From Whalleya microplaca (taxonomy: Eukaryota > Ascomycota > Sordariomycetes > Xylariales > Xylariaceae): 64,000 nt of DNA. The translations under genes and the position numbers were made by a program. The stretch spans positions 124,001-188,000 of the forward strand of contig MU385734.1 in the NCBI GenBank assembly GCA_022497155.1, given 5' to 3'. This document shows, in pieces, positions 1 through 11,124 of the stretch. Position 1 is the stretch's first letter. The number at the start of each line of letters is the position of its first letter. The notes beneath the pieces were generated by a model, which worked only from the letters and a program-made list of their open reading frames with translations, searched no databases and was not told the DNA's origin.

Positions 1-1242
1 AATGGCAATCCGCTAACACCCGCTTAATTTATCCCACTTTTTTCGACGTTTCCACTCTTTCCTCCCAGCCAGTCGCTCTCTCCCCCATCCCAGTCAAGCG
101 CAACAGGTCTCGCAACGCTCCAGCCAGTGTTGTTGCTTGTCCTCTCCTCTTCCTTCTTTGTCCTCCTGACTGCTTCAATCTCCCAATAAGTCAGAGACTC
201 ACTGTCGACGACCTCTTTCCAGCGACTGTCAGACGAGAAAAATTGACGACAATTACGACAATTCAAACATCGACGACCAGATCCTTTGCGGAAAACACCC
301 CCGTCAGGCATTTATCGCCACCGCATTTATTTAGTGGGAAACAATTGGTACCCGACTTTTTTTATTGCTGCAACTACGGTACATACCAGGCACTCTGGTG
401 ACCGGTGCGGAAGCTAGGTAAAAGAAAAAGACAAGGCAGCAAAAAGCTTGAGAAGAAAGAAAGAAAGAAAGCAAGCAAGCAAGAGAACCAACAAGGGCAG
501 ACAGACAGACAGTCAGACAGATCACAGGGTCGACGGCGTTACCTATTGATTCATAACTCGTCTTTAAAAAAAATAAAGGAGTTAATAATCCTCAATACCA
601 TTTTATCATTGGTAAACTAGAGTTGGTTGCTTTGAACCAACGACTGGCCGAGCTCGAAAAAGCGAAAAGAAAAGCATTATTCACCACCAGCCTACGGAAT
701 TTCGACATTGCGAATATATCGCCGCAAGCCGCAAGAAGGTCTCACCTTGACACACCACTTACAGCGTACACTACATATACCCTCGTCTATTCTCGATCCC
801 GGCGGCTGAACGCTCACGATCGCACCTCGCTTCCCGCTGATTACACGGCTGTTGCACTGATCCAGAACCTGCCGTCGAACCAGAATTGCGAGAAGCGGCA
901 CCCACTTCCTCCGCTGCCTTGGCGTAACCGTGCTTGAGCCTCGCCCGATATTCGAGCCTGTCATTTTACGTGCGCCCACCCACACGCGCCCCCTTTGATC
1001 CATCCTACTTCTGCGCCTCCGCCTCCTCTCAAAACACTTCTCTCTCGCGGTTCACAAACTTCCGACCTCTACAGGTCCTGTACGACGATGAAGGTGCGCC
1101 ATTAAACCTAGGCAAAACCCCCCTCCTCCTCATCCCCTCTGCCTATCTCCCAACATTCCCACAAACCCTCCCCCTTTCCACCCCTTTCCCCGTGCACGAG
1201 ACATGCCTCTGGTAGACATATCTCGTCATCTCAATCGCAATC
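1..1242. promoter_or_regulatory. Upstream region of the bem1-like gene
   Basis: No gene is supported here. The last 300 bases before the bem1 ATG are strongly pyrimidine-rich (runs of C and T), as is usual for fungal promoters and 5' leaders. A purine-rich simple-repeat patch with GAAA, GCAA and ACAG units lies at about 445-520. Short open frames on both strands show no recognisable protein. Confidence 0.6.
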
Positions 1243-3286
1243 ATGACGCGCTCCCATGTCCACCGCGACCGGGTCGCATCCGTTGATACCGTTGCTAACC
1301 TGCTGCGCAAATACCAGGCTCTGAGAAGGTCTATCAAAGGTGAGAAGGATAAGGGTCCTCAGGTATCCATCGCCCCAAAAGCCGCCGTGGCCATTGTGCC
1401 TCCAAAGAAGGTTCGTAATAAAACCAGAAAAAAAAAAGTCTCGGTCTAATCTGCACGCCCCTTGTCCCCGTTGACAGGTTGACCCGCTTTTTGTCCTCCT
1501 TGAAAAATATATGATGCTAATGCCCGAGACATCTGTAGGTAATTCGAGCACTCTACGACTACGAGGCCCAATCGCCCCAGGAGTTGAGTTTTTCGCGCGG
1601 TGATTTCTTCCACGTCATCGGCCGCGAGGAGGACTCGGATTGGTACGAGGCGTGCAACCCGGCCCTGCCTGACGCTCGCGGTCTCGTTCCTGTTGCCTTC
1701 TTTCTAGCTCTAGGGCGCACCGAGAGGGATAGCGGCCAGTCGGACCCAGGCCGTTCGTCGACGATCAAGAAGGAAGACCACGACTCCGGCTTCTCCGAGA
1801 CCAACTCGGCGTCGATGCCCGCGACGCCAGCGACGCCAGCGATGAGTCACCGTAGTTCCAAGTCGGTGACGAAGAACGGCGCCATGGTGTACGGAATCGT
1901 CATGTACGACTTCGAGGCCGAGAGGGCCGACGAGCTGGAAGCAAAAGCGGGCGAGGCCATCATCGTGATCGCACAGTCTAACCCGGAATGGTTTGTCGCC
2001 AAGCCGATCGGCCGTCTAGGCGGCCCCGGCCTGATTCCTGTTTCCTTCGTCGAGATCCGCGATATGTCGACGGATACGGCCGTCCCCAACCCCCAGGATG
2101 CCGTCAAGCGAGCTGGCGTGCCGCGGGTCGAGGAATGGAAGAAGATGGCGGCCGAGTATAAGAACAGCAGCATCACGCTGGGCAAATTCGAGGGTGGCAG
2201 TCCGCCGGGCCAGCCACAAGGTTTGGAACAAGGTATGGAACGCATGAGCTTGCAGCAGGGAGGAGCAGGCGGCAGCGCCCGCCAGAGCCAGCAGCCCGCG
2301 TCATCGGTAAGTTTCGGCATTCGATCAGCTGCGCGAAGTTTATGCTAACCAGGGATTTCTGGTAATAGCCCAGCCAACAGTCACAACGCAACACGGCGCA
2401 GCAGAACCAGTATGCTTCGAAGTCCTCATCCCAAATGTACGCGCCGGTCACAGCCCGGATACCGCGGTACTGCTTTGCCGAGGATAAGTACTGGTTCGTT
2501 ATCGAGGCTACACTGGAAGACGGCCGGCATTGGGAACTATCACGCTACTACGAAGATTTCTACGACTTCCAGATCGCGCTCCTGACCGATTTCCCGGCCG
2601 AGGCTGGAAACACCGGCACGCAGAAGCGGACGCTGCCGTACATGCCCGGTCCCGTTAACTATGTGACCGACGCCATCACGGAGGGGCGACTACACAACCT
2701 AGACCAATACGTGAAGAACTTGTTGGGGCAGCCGCCGTACATTTCCAAGTGTAATCTGGTGAAGCAGTTCTTTGCACCGAGGGAAGGTGATTACGAGATC
2801 GACCCCATTTCGAACGGCGATGAGTACCGATTGTCAGGCGGGTCGCGGTCGTCGGTCGATTCGCCCGGGGACGACAACTCGCGGCAGTCGTCCAAGAACA
2901 ATCTCAACGGGAATGGGTATTCTGGATTATCGGCGGCGCCGAGGCAGATGCAGAATGGACAGCCCCAGGTGACGCGCCAGACGTCGTTGCTCTCCCAACC
3001 TTCACAGACGTCATTATCGCCAGGGATAGGCCAGGCGCCGTCGGCATACAAGGTTAAGCTGCACTTTAACGAGGACACGTTCCTGATCCGCGTACCCTCC
3101 GACACGAACTTCCAGCAATTGTACGAGAGGGTACGGGAACGGACCAAGATTCCAGTCGGAGAGCAGATGCAACTGTTCTACCGGGACGAGCAGAGCGGTG
3201 ATAAAATCAGCCTCTTGAGTAACAACGACCTTAACTACGCCTTAGATCACAACGAAAAGCTTGTCATCTACGTTGAACAAGTATAG
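1243..3286 (+). CDS. bem1: Bem1-like polarity scaffold (SH3-SH3-PX-PB1)
   Basis: Exons 1243-1410, 1539-2306 and 2369-3286 give 617 residues; both introns have clear branch sites (TGCTAAT, TGCTAAC). The domain order is diagnostic of Bem1/Scd2. A first SH3 lies at about 57-112 (ALYDYE at the start, then a DSDW motif) and a second at about 172-230 (VMYDFEA, NPEWF). A PX phosphoinositide-binding domain spans about 335-455 with the RYY motif, and a C-terminal PB1 domain spans about 538-617. Known family role: at sites of polarised growth it brings together the Cdc42 exchange factor Cdc24 (through PB1) and PAK kinase (through SH3), reinforcing Cdc42-GTP at hyphal tips. The first ATG of the N-terminal exon, in the conserved KALRRSIKG-type leader context, was taken as start. 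A short additional upstream exon cannot be excluded. Confidence 0.93.
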
Positions 3287-4612
3287 GAGGGCACGGGAAA
3301 AAGCGAACCGATACCCGCCGAAAGAAGATTTCTTATATTCGATATACCCATTTTATAACCACCACATTATTCTATTAGCATTTACGACGATGGGATTAGC
3401 AATTGCTTTCGACTTTTCAGAGCATACTCGAATACGACCATCAAACCTTTACCCGTGTCGTTGCGCTCCCTAATCTGCAACACGTGAACAAACACATAAG
3501 CCATACCTACTCTTGGATGTTCATCCGCTGGTCAAATGGCTGACCAGTGGGAACCCACCTTCGTTTTCACGTAGCAGACTTTGCCCACGCTTAGCTATTT
3601 TAAAACTGTTACACAATTATCACTAGTCTTAACCGCCATATCTATCTCTCCTGGTCGTAGCAGAAGCCTTTTCTTTGCTCGCTTCGGCCTTCGCTTCTCT
3701 AAATTCTTCTTGCTTCTACATTCTGGGCCGGGGTCGGAAAGGGCATTCATCGGATGGCCTCGACGCCTCATTGGTTATATGGTTTACCTTACGGTCCGGC
3801 GTGTGGATAACTTTAATCAGGGTGTTTTCTTCTTCTTTTTTCCGTAACTTTTGCTTCATCATATTCAGAATTCCCCCCTTCGTCTTCCACTTCTTATTCT
3901 TCTGCGTATTCTTGTTATATTCTTGTAGGGATTCTTGCTCGGAGGATAATGAAATCCTGCGGGTGGCATTGACGAGAAGGGATGACGGATGACACGATAT
4001 ACAATTTATCAAAGAGGAGGTTGCTGAGAGCGTCCAAAAGCAGAGAGAGAGACAGAGAGCTCCTTAGGCTCGTCGAAGTTGAAGAAGTTGTTGCTTTGGG
4101 GCATCGTTGCTTGGGGAAGAGAAGAAAATAGATTACCGGACTTGTCTCTTGTTCGACAGAGAGTGTGTGTTTGATTCGAGACTATTTGGGGACGTGGTTC
4201 AAATCGGCAGAGCAGCGCGAGTAGACGGCATGATAGCCCGGTGTGCAAGCAGCCATCTAGCTAGTAATACCTTGAAGGGGTTGAATGAAATGGTTCGTGG
4301 CCGAGTATTCTCATGATATAGCGGTGACTATCTAACAATTCGTAGTCGAACTATACATTCGCTTGTAGAACCTAACCGCGCCGATTTGTATTTGCATAGT
4401 ATGGAAATAGCAATTGCTCACACATAAGAATTGCACGTATATGCAATAATGATTCTGTTCTCAATTCGTAAAAATCCCCTCGAAGTCCATGAAAAATGGA
4501 TTCGTTTGTTTAATTGCACATTCACGTCAGGGTACAAATTGATTCTCTAGGCGCTATAACCGATAGGTGATAGCCTGTAGCCCCTCCATTAAACTCTGAG
4601 CGCGTCTCCCAC
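3287..4612. other. Intergenic region between bem1 and thymidylate synthase
   Basis: No coding or RNA gene is supported. The first part is the likely 3' UTR of bem1. Pyrimidine runs near 3700-3900 and GA-rich repeats near 4030-4070 are low-complexity sequence. The open frames here lack codon structure or family resemblance. Confidence 0.5.
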
Positions 4613-4618
4613 ACGCGT
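4613..4618. promoter_or_regulatory. MCB element (ACGCGT) upstream of thymidylate synthase
   Basis: A perfect ACGCGT core lies 60 bases before the thymidylate synthase ATG, immediately followed by CCAAT. A related CGCGTC half-site lies about 13 bases further upstream. In budding and fission yeast this core is bound by MBF and drives G1/S expression of DNA-precursor genes, thymidylate synthase being a classic target. Occupancy here is inferred from sequence and position only. Confidence 0.55.
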
Positions 4619-4677
4619 CCAATCCGTATAATTGTACCGCCATACAGTTGTCAATTGCTGAACATCTATGATACAAT

Positions 4678-5745
4678 ATGACTCTGGTAGCGACGGACTC
4701 AAGCTCCTCACAGGCTGCTAATGCCGCTTCAAAGCAGAATGGCAGTTCTGCGTCTACGAAAAGGCACGAGGAATACCAGTACCTCGACCTCGTACAGGAG
4801 ATTCTGGACCAGGGCGAGCACAGGCCGGATAGGTACGCGATGCGCACACCGGCCCTTGGGCACAACTAACAGAAACGCAGAACGGGCACGGGGACATACT
4901 CCATCTTCGCCCCGACACCGTTGAAGTTCTCGCTCAACGAGAACGGCAAACCTATACTACCGCTACTAACCACGAAGCGCGTCTTCCTAAAAGCCGTGAT
5001 CGCGGAGCTGCTCTGGTTCATCGAGGGCAACACGTCGTCGCTGGCGCTGTCGGAGGCGGGCGTCAAGATCTGGGACGGCAACGGCTCGCGCGAGTTCCTG
5101 GACGGCGCGGGCCTGTCGCACCGCGAGGTCGGCGACCTGGGCCCCGTCTACGGCTTCCAGTGGCGGCACTTCGGCGCCGCGTACGTGGACGCGAGGACCG
5201 ACTACGCCGGGCAGGGCGTCGACCAGCTGGCCGAGGTCGTGCACAAGCTGCGGCATAGCCCCTACGACCGCCGCATCATCCTCAGCGCCTGGAACCCGGC
5301 CGATATCAAGAAGATGGCGCTCCCGCCCTGCCACATGTTCGCGCAGTTCTACGTGTCGTACCCGCGGAGTCAGGGTACGGCGGATGGTGGTGAGGAAGGG
5401 GGGAAGGAGAAGAAGGGACACCTGCACTGTCAGCTGTACCAGCGGTCCTGCGACATGGGGCTCGGCGTGCCCTTCAACATCGCCAGCTACGCGCTGCTCA
5501 CGCACATGCTGGCGCACGTGTGCGAGCTGGTGCCGGGCAGCCTGACGCACGTCATGGGCGACGCGCACGTCTACTGCGACCATGTGGACGCGCTGAAGGT
5601 GCAGCTGGGGCGCGAGCCGCGCGACTTCCCGACGCTGGAGATTGCGCGGGAGAGGGGCGGTAGCATCGACGGGTGGAAGGCGGAGGAGCTGGTGGTTAGG
5701 GAGTACAACCCGCATAAGACGATTGCCATGAAGATGTCTGTATGA
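4678..5745 (+). CDS. CDC21: Thymidylate synthase
   Basis: Exons 4678-4832 and 4881-5745 (48-base intron with branch AACTAAC) encode 339 residues. The enzyme makes dTMP from dUMP with methylene-tetrahydrofolate, the only de novo route to thymidine nucleotides. The catalytic cysteine is Cys202 in [12 protein letters not shown]. The phosphate-binding [10 protein letters not shown] loop, the [17 protein letters not shown] segment and the GDAHVYCDH signature are all present. A Gly/Lys/Glu-rich insert of about 15 residues just before the conserved LHCQLYQRS is typical of fungal enzymes. Exon 2 is very GC-rich, so long open frames appear on its opposite strand. The upstream MCB site fits S-phase expression. 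Confidence 0.97.
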
Positions 5746-6679
5746 GAAGAGTCATGGAGCTGGCGAGGAGTCTTATTACGGGTATAGCACGGCTCGGCAC
5801 AAGTGATGATCTTAGCATGATTGCATTATATACCTATGAATATATGGATACCATGATAGACGAGCACTGGGCACTCGATGATGAATTACACAAAGCTGTC
5901 TGCTGGACAGATACATAGACAAATACTGATTGTATCACGTATGTACTCGACCTGCTATAAAAAGAGAAAGGCTGGTCGACACCTCCTTACATCTCCCCAT
6001 GCAGGTGCCCGTGGGCGGGTATGCACCCAGCTACGCTCGGCATCTATATCCGGATAAATGGTTGGATGGATGTTCCAATAGAGGCAATGCCCTTATGCTG
6101 CGTTTGCATTTTGCATACAGGACAATGTCAGTGCCACGGGGCGATTCGGAAGGTTGGAACGTGGTAGGGGTGATCACACCGGAAGTTGTCGGCCAGGGCT
6201 TGAGCCGGTACATGCAGACAGACAGCATATTTGGATTGGATCGTTGTATTGTGTTAGGTAGTTGGATCGCTGTATCAATAGATACTTAAGTACTTACATA
6301 CATACGCAGGGTGCTGTGAGAATATATGCAGATACAGGCATATTGCTCATGATACTACGTGGTACTTGCCAGTCCCTCAATGCAATGAGCCGCACAGACC
6401 ACTCTCGTTTATGCGGTTTTCACCAGCTTGGACGCAGGCCTACGCCCGTCGATTGGCTGGTGCGGCCCAACCCCCGCTCCGGCGTAAAACCCTCTTGAGG
6501 CCACAAACCACGCTGATCCCCATTTTTTCCTTCTTTAAGCACAACCTCGCCCCCTTTACATCCAAAACCCGGGTCGAGATCGTTTACACGCTTAGACCGT
6601 TGAATCAATTGATGAAAATTATCGCATCATCGTCATCTGCATCGACTGCCCGCTTCCCTCTCTCTTTCTTTCTTCCATC
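5746..6679. other. Intergenic region, no gene seen
   Basis: This holds the 3' flank of thymidylate synthase and the promoter of the CENP-B-like gene, which ends in a CT-rich leader with TCTTTC repeats just before 6680. A short ACAT-type repeat lies near 6295. No coding frame here is convincing. Confidence 0.5.
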
Positions 6680-7792
6680 ATGTCAGACGTCACTGCGCCG
6701 CCCGACACGCCCACCGACGACACCACCGCCGCCGTCCTCCACACGCCTAAGGAGCGACACTCCCTCACCCTCGACCAGCGACGCGCCCTTCGCCGCTGGG
6801 CTCACTCGCAAACCACCCGGCCCTCGCACAAGGCCTGCATCGAGTGGTTCTACAGCCAGTACGGCCAGAACATCAGCCAGTCCACCATCTCCCACTCCCT
6901 GTCCCCCAAGTACGCGCGTCTCGACAACGACAACCAATTCAGCGGTTCGCGTCTGCGCTTCGGCAATTGGCCCGACGTCGAGAAGCTCGTCCTGCTCTGG
7001 CACGGCCAGGTCGTCGCGTCCGGTCGCAATCCTTCTAACGAGGAGCTTGCTGAGAAGGCAAAGAATATCTTCCAGCAGCTGCCACGCTACAAGGGCGAGA
7101 CCGCTCCTGAGTTCTCCCCCGGCTGGATCCATCGGTTCAAGAAGCGGTACGGGCTGTTGATTAGACGCCAACGCCGTCATGGCACTGCTCCTAACCCCGC
7201 CGAGGACATCCCCTACCTTGTCGATGCGGTCCCCCGATTCATGAACGTCACGCCCGAGATAAGTCCCGCGGCCATTCGTGATGGGATCCTCCGCGTCGTA
7301 GGTGTCGAGTCGAGCCTCTCGACCTGTGCTCGCGTCCGCGACGAAGTCATCCGTCGCCTCGAGACACCCAACCCGCCTCCTACCCTGGGCAGCACCATCA
7401 ATCCTCCCAATCCGGACGAGTTCACCACCATGAACGAGGACCCCGAGATCGTGCTGCAGAACGCCCTGCGCCAGATGCAGGAAGAGGAAGCCGATGCCGA
7501 AGCGGAGGCTGCCGCTGTGCGTGAGCAGCGTGATCGACAGGACGGCCTACCGCCCATTGCGCCCGCCCTGACCACACCTGTGTCGCAGATGCCTCAGCCG
7601 CAGCACAACAGTGCGCGGTTCACGCCGAACGGCCAGGAGGGCGATCACTCTCTGACCCTGACGCCCATCTCCAACAATGCTTCCGCGTCCCAATCCGAGC
7701 GGGCCCTCCGATGCCCCTTCTGCGTGAACCAGCGCATGCTACGCAGCGTTAAGGAAGCTGTCGAGCATATGAGCACTCACGTTGTCGTCTAG
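6680..7792 (+). CDS. CENP-B/Tc5-type HTH DNA-binding protein with C-terminal zinc finger
   Basis: A single exon of 370 residues. Residues about 24-85 match the N-terminal helix-turn-helix of Abp1/CENP-B-like proteins (LTLDQRRALRRW, then SQSTISHSLSPKY). Residues about 95-160 form the second HTH of the Tc5/pogo transposase type (PSNEELAEKAKNIF, SPGWIHRFKKRYGL). After a low-complexity acidic/Gln linker, the C terminus carries Cys345-X2-Cys348-X14-His363-X3-His367, a C2H2-like finger. No DDE nuclease domain follows the HTH pair, so the protein looks like a domesticated transposase DNA-binding module rather than an active transposase. A role in chromatin or centromere binding or in transcription is inferred from family knowledge only. 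Confidence 0.85.
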   Translation: MSDVTAPPDTPTDDTTAAVLHTPKERHSLTLDQRRALRRWAHSQTTRPSHKACIEWFYSQYGQNISQSTISHSLSPKYARLDNDNQFSGSRLRFGNWPDVEKLVLLWHGQVVASGRNPSNEELAEKAKNIFQQLPRYKGETAPEFSPGWIHRFKKRYGLLIRRQRRHGTAPNPAEDIPYLVDAVPRFMNVTPEISPAAIRDGILRVVGVESSLSTCARVRDEVIRRLETPNPPPTLGSTINPPNPDEFTTMNEDPEIVLQNALRQMQEEEADAEAEAAAVREQRDRQDGLPPIAPALTTPVSQMPQPQHNSARFTPNGQEGDHSLTLTPISNNASASQSERALRCPFCVNQRMLRSVKEAVEHMSTHVVV

Positions 7793-9458
7793 GAGGGTTA
7801 CACAGCTCGTCGAGCATGGCGACGTATGGAGTATCTCACACACCATCACCAGGAGGCACCATGCAGATGAAGCTGTGTCTGTACGAGTATAAAGAAGGGG
7901 TCTACGGACGGAAGGAGGGGGGTTTGGCGTACGGTTTGATGATGATTACCGCCGTTTTTCTGCGAAACAGAATATTTCCTTTGCTTTTGGCCTGACGACT
8001 GCCAATTAGTGTGTACAAATCACGGAAGAGAGACATGGCAGTGAGGCGTTAGGCTTTTGCATTGAGAAGCAGGACAAAGGTAATCAGTCTGCACACGCTT
8101 TGCCGAAGAATACCTAGGTACATCGGTAATCTGAGCAAGGGCACGCAGGTCGACAAAGGGCTGTATTGCACTATAGATGAGAGAGACTGGTCATAATTGT
8201 ACTTGTGCTGTTGCATTTTCTACGTAACTTGTCTGTCTGTCTGTAGCATGAACCGAATGTGACCATGCATTGCCCAGTCCAGCTTCCTATTGCATGGGCT
8301 GTTCTGTCAGCTTGGCGTCTATGAGACATGAGGCTTGGATCCTCTCGTTTGCTGTGTAGCCACAGATTGCTTGAGCCTTGGAGCTGACAATCCTGAGGAG
8401 CTGAACTTGCAGATGCCACGCGTGGCGTTCGGGGCGGACAGTAAGCCCCCTTCAAACTGGGCAGCATGGTGTATTAGCATAGCATCCACCCCCTGCCCAT
8501 TCATACTGGCCACAAGCTACCTCGTAGAAGCCCCCCTACGACTAAAGGGAGAGGTTGCGATTATATAAGCGATGGGCTTGTGGTGTGCAGTCCAGGAATA
8601 GCTGCTCGATTTACATACTGATGCCTATGTAGTATGATGAGGCCCCATGATAGTATCTAGAGTATTGCACAACCATTAGTAGTTGCGCTCCATTGCCTTG
8701 GGCTTACACATTGCTTTCTCTAGACCTCAAGCAATGAGAGGTAGCAAAGGAAGCATTATTCTGTGCTTCACCCTAGCTATTGTGAACCTCTTCTAGCTTA
8801 GTATTTAGCTGTGGTCTATACACTAGGCTGCAGCATGTGTCATCAGTTTCTAGCTGGCCTTACAAGCAACATCAGTTCAATAGTATGAGGTTCGAATCCC
8901 TATTGTATGCCTTGGCTCATACCAGCGATAGCAGTGCAGTAGACACATGAAAATTAAATGCAGCTTGGCATCTAGGTCTATCAGGAAAACAGAAGAGGCT
9001 CTTCACATCTTCAAGGCCCAAATTCCTCTATTTGACGGCGCTGTGCTTGCTCAGTAATCCTATAGAGAATTGGATCTTGCGCCTGTCGGCATACCACACA
9101 CCCTGATTATACATTAACGCCCTGGCGGGCCACAAACAGTAGCGTTTCTATATATGACTGCGTTAATAGCGTCTTCAAGGTATTAATAAGTACAGCGAAT
9201 ACAAGACGTCTTACCCAACCAACAAACATGCGTGGTACCGTACCCAATGCTATCCATGTCTCTTTATCCCGCCAAAAAACGCCGAGCCCCTCTGGTGGCA
9301 TATGAAGATGCCGGTATCTCAAGTAAGCAAAAAGCCCCGCCAACCAACCATCCGAAACTCCTGCCATATATACATACATCCGCATGATCCTGGCGTGAAT
9401 ACACATACAGAGAAAGAACACCTCGATATCTCGATAAAGAGAGGGAAATAAGGAATCA
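7793..9458. other. Intergenic region between two convergent genes
   Basis: The 3' flanks of the CENP-B-like gene (plus) and the Mid2-like gene (minus) meet here. The palindrome TACCTAGGTA occurs at 8111-8120. A B-box-like GGTTCGAATC occurs at 8889-8898 without a matching A-box or cloverleaf. No gene is supported. Confidence 0.5.
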
Positions 9459-11124
9459 CTACAGCCACATCAGATTCCGCGTCTGCTGGCGGTTCTGCTG
9501 CCACAGCGGCCTGCTCCCCCTGCGGCCCGACGGACTCCTCGCGCCGGGGGACTCGGACCTAGACGCGGACCCGGAGGACAGCTGCTCGTCGGGGTTCATG
9601 ACGGTCAGGGGCTGGCGGTCGTCGTCCTGCTGGCCGATGCCGGCGCTCGAGTAGGCGCGGGCGAACTCGTCGAGCTCGTTCCCGCCGCCGTGGCTGCTGA
9701 TGCTGCCGTCGTACTGCTCCTCCGCCACCGGCGCCAGCCCCGTGCCCACGATCCCCGCCCCGTTCATGCTGTTCGCCGGGTGGTACCGCAGCGGCTGCGT
9801 GTAGCCGTGCGCCGGGCTCGGGTTCGTCACCGCCTGCCACGGCTGGTGCGGGTAGCCGGGCTGGTCGTACGGCGAGGGCGGGCTCTGTCGGCCTCGCTGC
9901 TGGTCTTCCTCGTGCCACCCCGGGAGAGGGGCGAAGGCCGCACCGTGGGATTTTATGGGGCTGTGAGTGCGTTAGTCAGTCGGATAATGGGAGTGGAATA
10001 AGGAGATCTCACCTGATGTATTCCGTCGTGGGCGGTGCGGGCGGCTTAGGCCCTGGACCGTGCCGGTCATTGTTTCGCTTTCGCAAGTAAAGCGCTGCGG
10101 CAATTATGGCTACTAAGACAGCGGCCCCTGATACGGATCCTCCCACTATGGCGCCGGTGTTGTCATTATCGGCGTTGCTGTTGGTCGCAGGCGCAGCCGT
10201 GGCCGTGCTAGAACTCGTGGCGTCTGCTGCTGTGCTGTCCGATGATGTCGAACTCGTCGATGTAGTTGTTGTTGACGAGGTGCGTGATGTCGAGGTCGTT
10301 GAAGATGATGATGTCGATGAAGAGGACGACGAAGAGGTTGACGCGGAGGAAGATGTAGATTCGGATGTAGAGGCGGTCGAAGATGAAGACCCAGTTGATG
10401 AAGATGTAGATGAGGACTCAGACGACAAGGACCCCGTAGATGATGCTGACGACGTAGCGCTAGTAACGCTGCCCGTGGAAACACTGCCCGTGCTGCTGCC
10501 TATCGTACTCGTAGGGGAAGACCCCACCGTGGTCGGCTCGGACAAGGAGCTGGGCGTCGCCGTCAATGGCACCGACGTCTCTTCTAACACCAAGCTGGAT
10601 GCGCCGTCGATCGACGTCTGCACGATCGTCCCCATATCCGTCGAGGCCCCGCAGCCAAACTGGTAAAAGCCGCCGGCGAACTGATTCCTATAGCAGACGT
10701 CGGACCCTTGGCACGTGTAGACGTAGGGGTTGACTTCGGTCTGGGCTCCACTACCCCAGTCGACACAGCCCGTGAATATACCCGTCGTACACGTTACGCC
10801 GTTCGGACAGCATCCCACGACGCCGTGGTCCTGGTCCAGCACGCAATGGGATCCCGCCGAGCACGTCGCCGGTATGTCTGAATTACCTCCTATGTAACCA
10901 CATATCGTGTTGTCCGACTGTCGACGTAACAACTCCCGGAGTGAGATGGGGGCTTCCGTGGGAGCGGGCGGGAAGGGGACCACGTTCAATTCATGAAAGG
11001 CCACCGTACTCGTCTGTCTAGGCAGCGCATAGCCATTCGACAACCCAAACGCCGCGCTGAGCAGGAGGACCGCCGTGGCTGGCGGTAAGCGTAGGAAAGT
11101 GTCATTGAATATCGAGCGAGCCAT
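9459..11124 (-). CDS. Mid2-like single-pass wall-stress-sensor-type membrane protein
   Basis: Exons (minus) 10013-11124 and 9459-9960 encode 537 residues. The 52-base intron has branch CTGACTAAC. A signal peptide (about 1-32) is followed by a cysteine-rich ectodomain with GCCPNGVTC and CQGSDVCYRNQF motifs (about 70-165). Next come a long Ser/Thr stalk likely to be O-mannosylated and one transmembrane helix at about 325-347 followed by RKRNND. The cytosolic tail is Pro/Gln-rich. This layout matches fungal Mid2/Wsc-type sensors that report wall stress to Rho1 and the cell-integrity MAPK path, but no WSC domain is seen. The exact family is widespread and uncharacterised in Pezizomycotina. The Ser-rich codons create long acidic frames on the opposite strand that are not genes. 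Confidence 0.85.

Noticed and set aside
4987..5715. A 242-codon open frame opposite thymidylate synthase
   Set aside because: It is a by-product of GC-rich codons in a well-identified enzyme gene; its product is low-complexity Arg/Val/Leu/Ala sequence without family resemblance.
8889..8898. B-box-like GGTTCGAATC, considered as a tRNA
   Set aside because: No A-box at the right distance, no acceptor pairing and no anticodon arm.
10106..10666. A long acidic open frame opposite the Mid2-like gene
   Set aside because: It is the antisense of the Ser/Thr-repeat stalk, giving Asp/Glu/Val repeats, and is not a gene.
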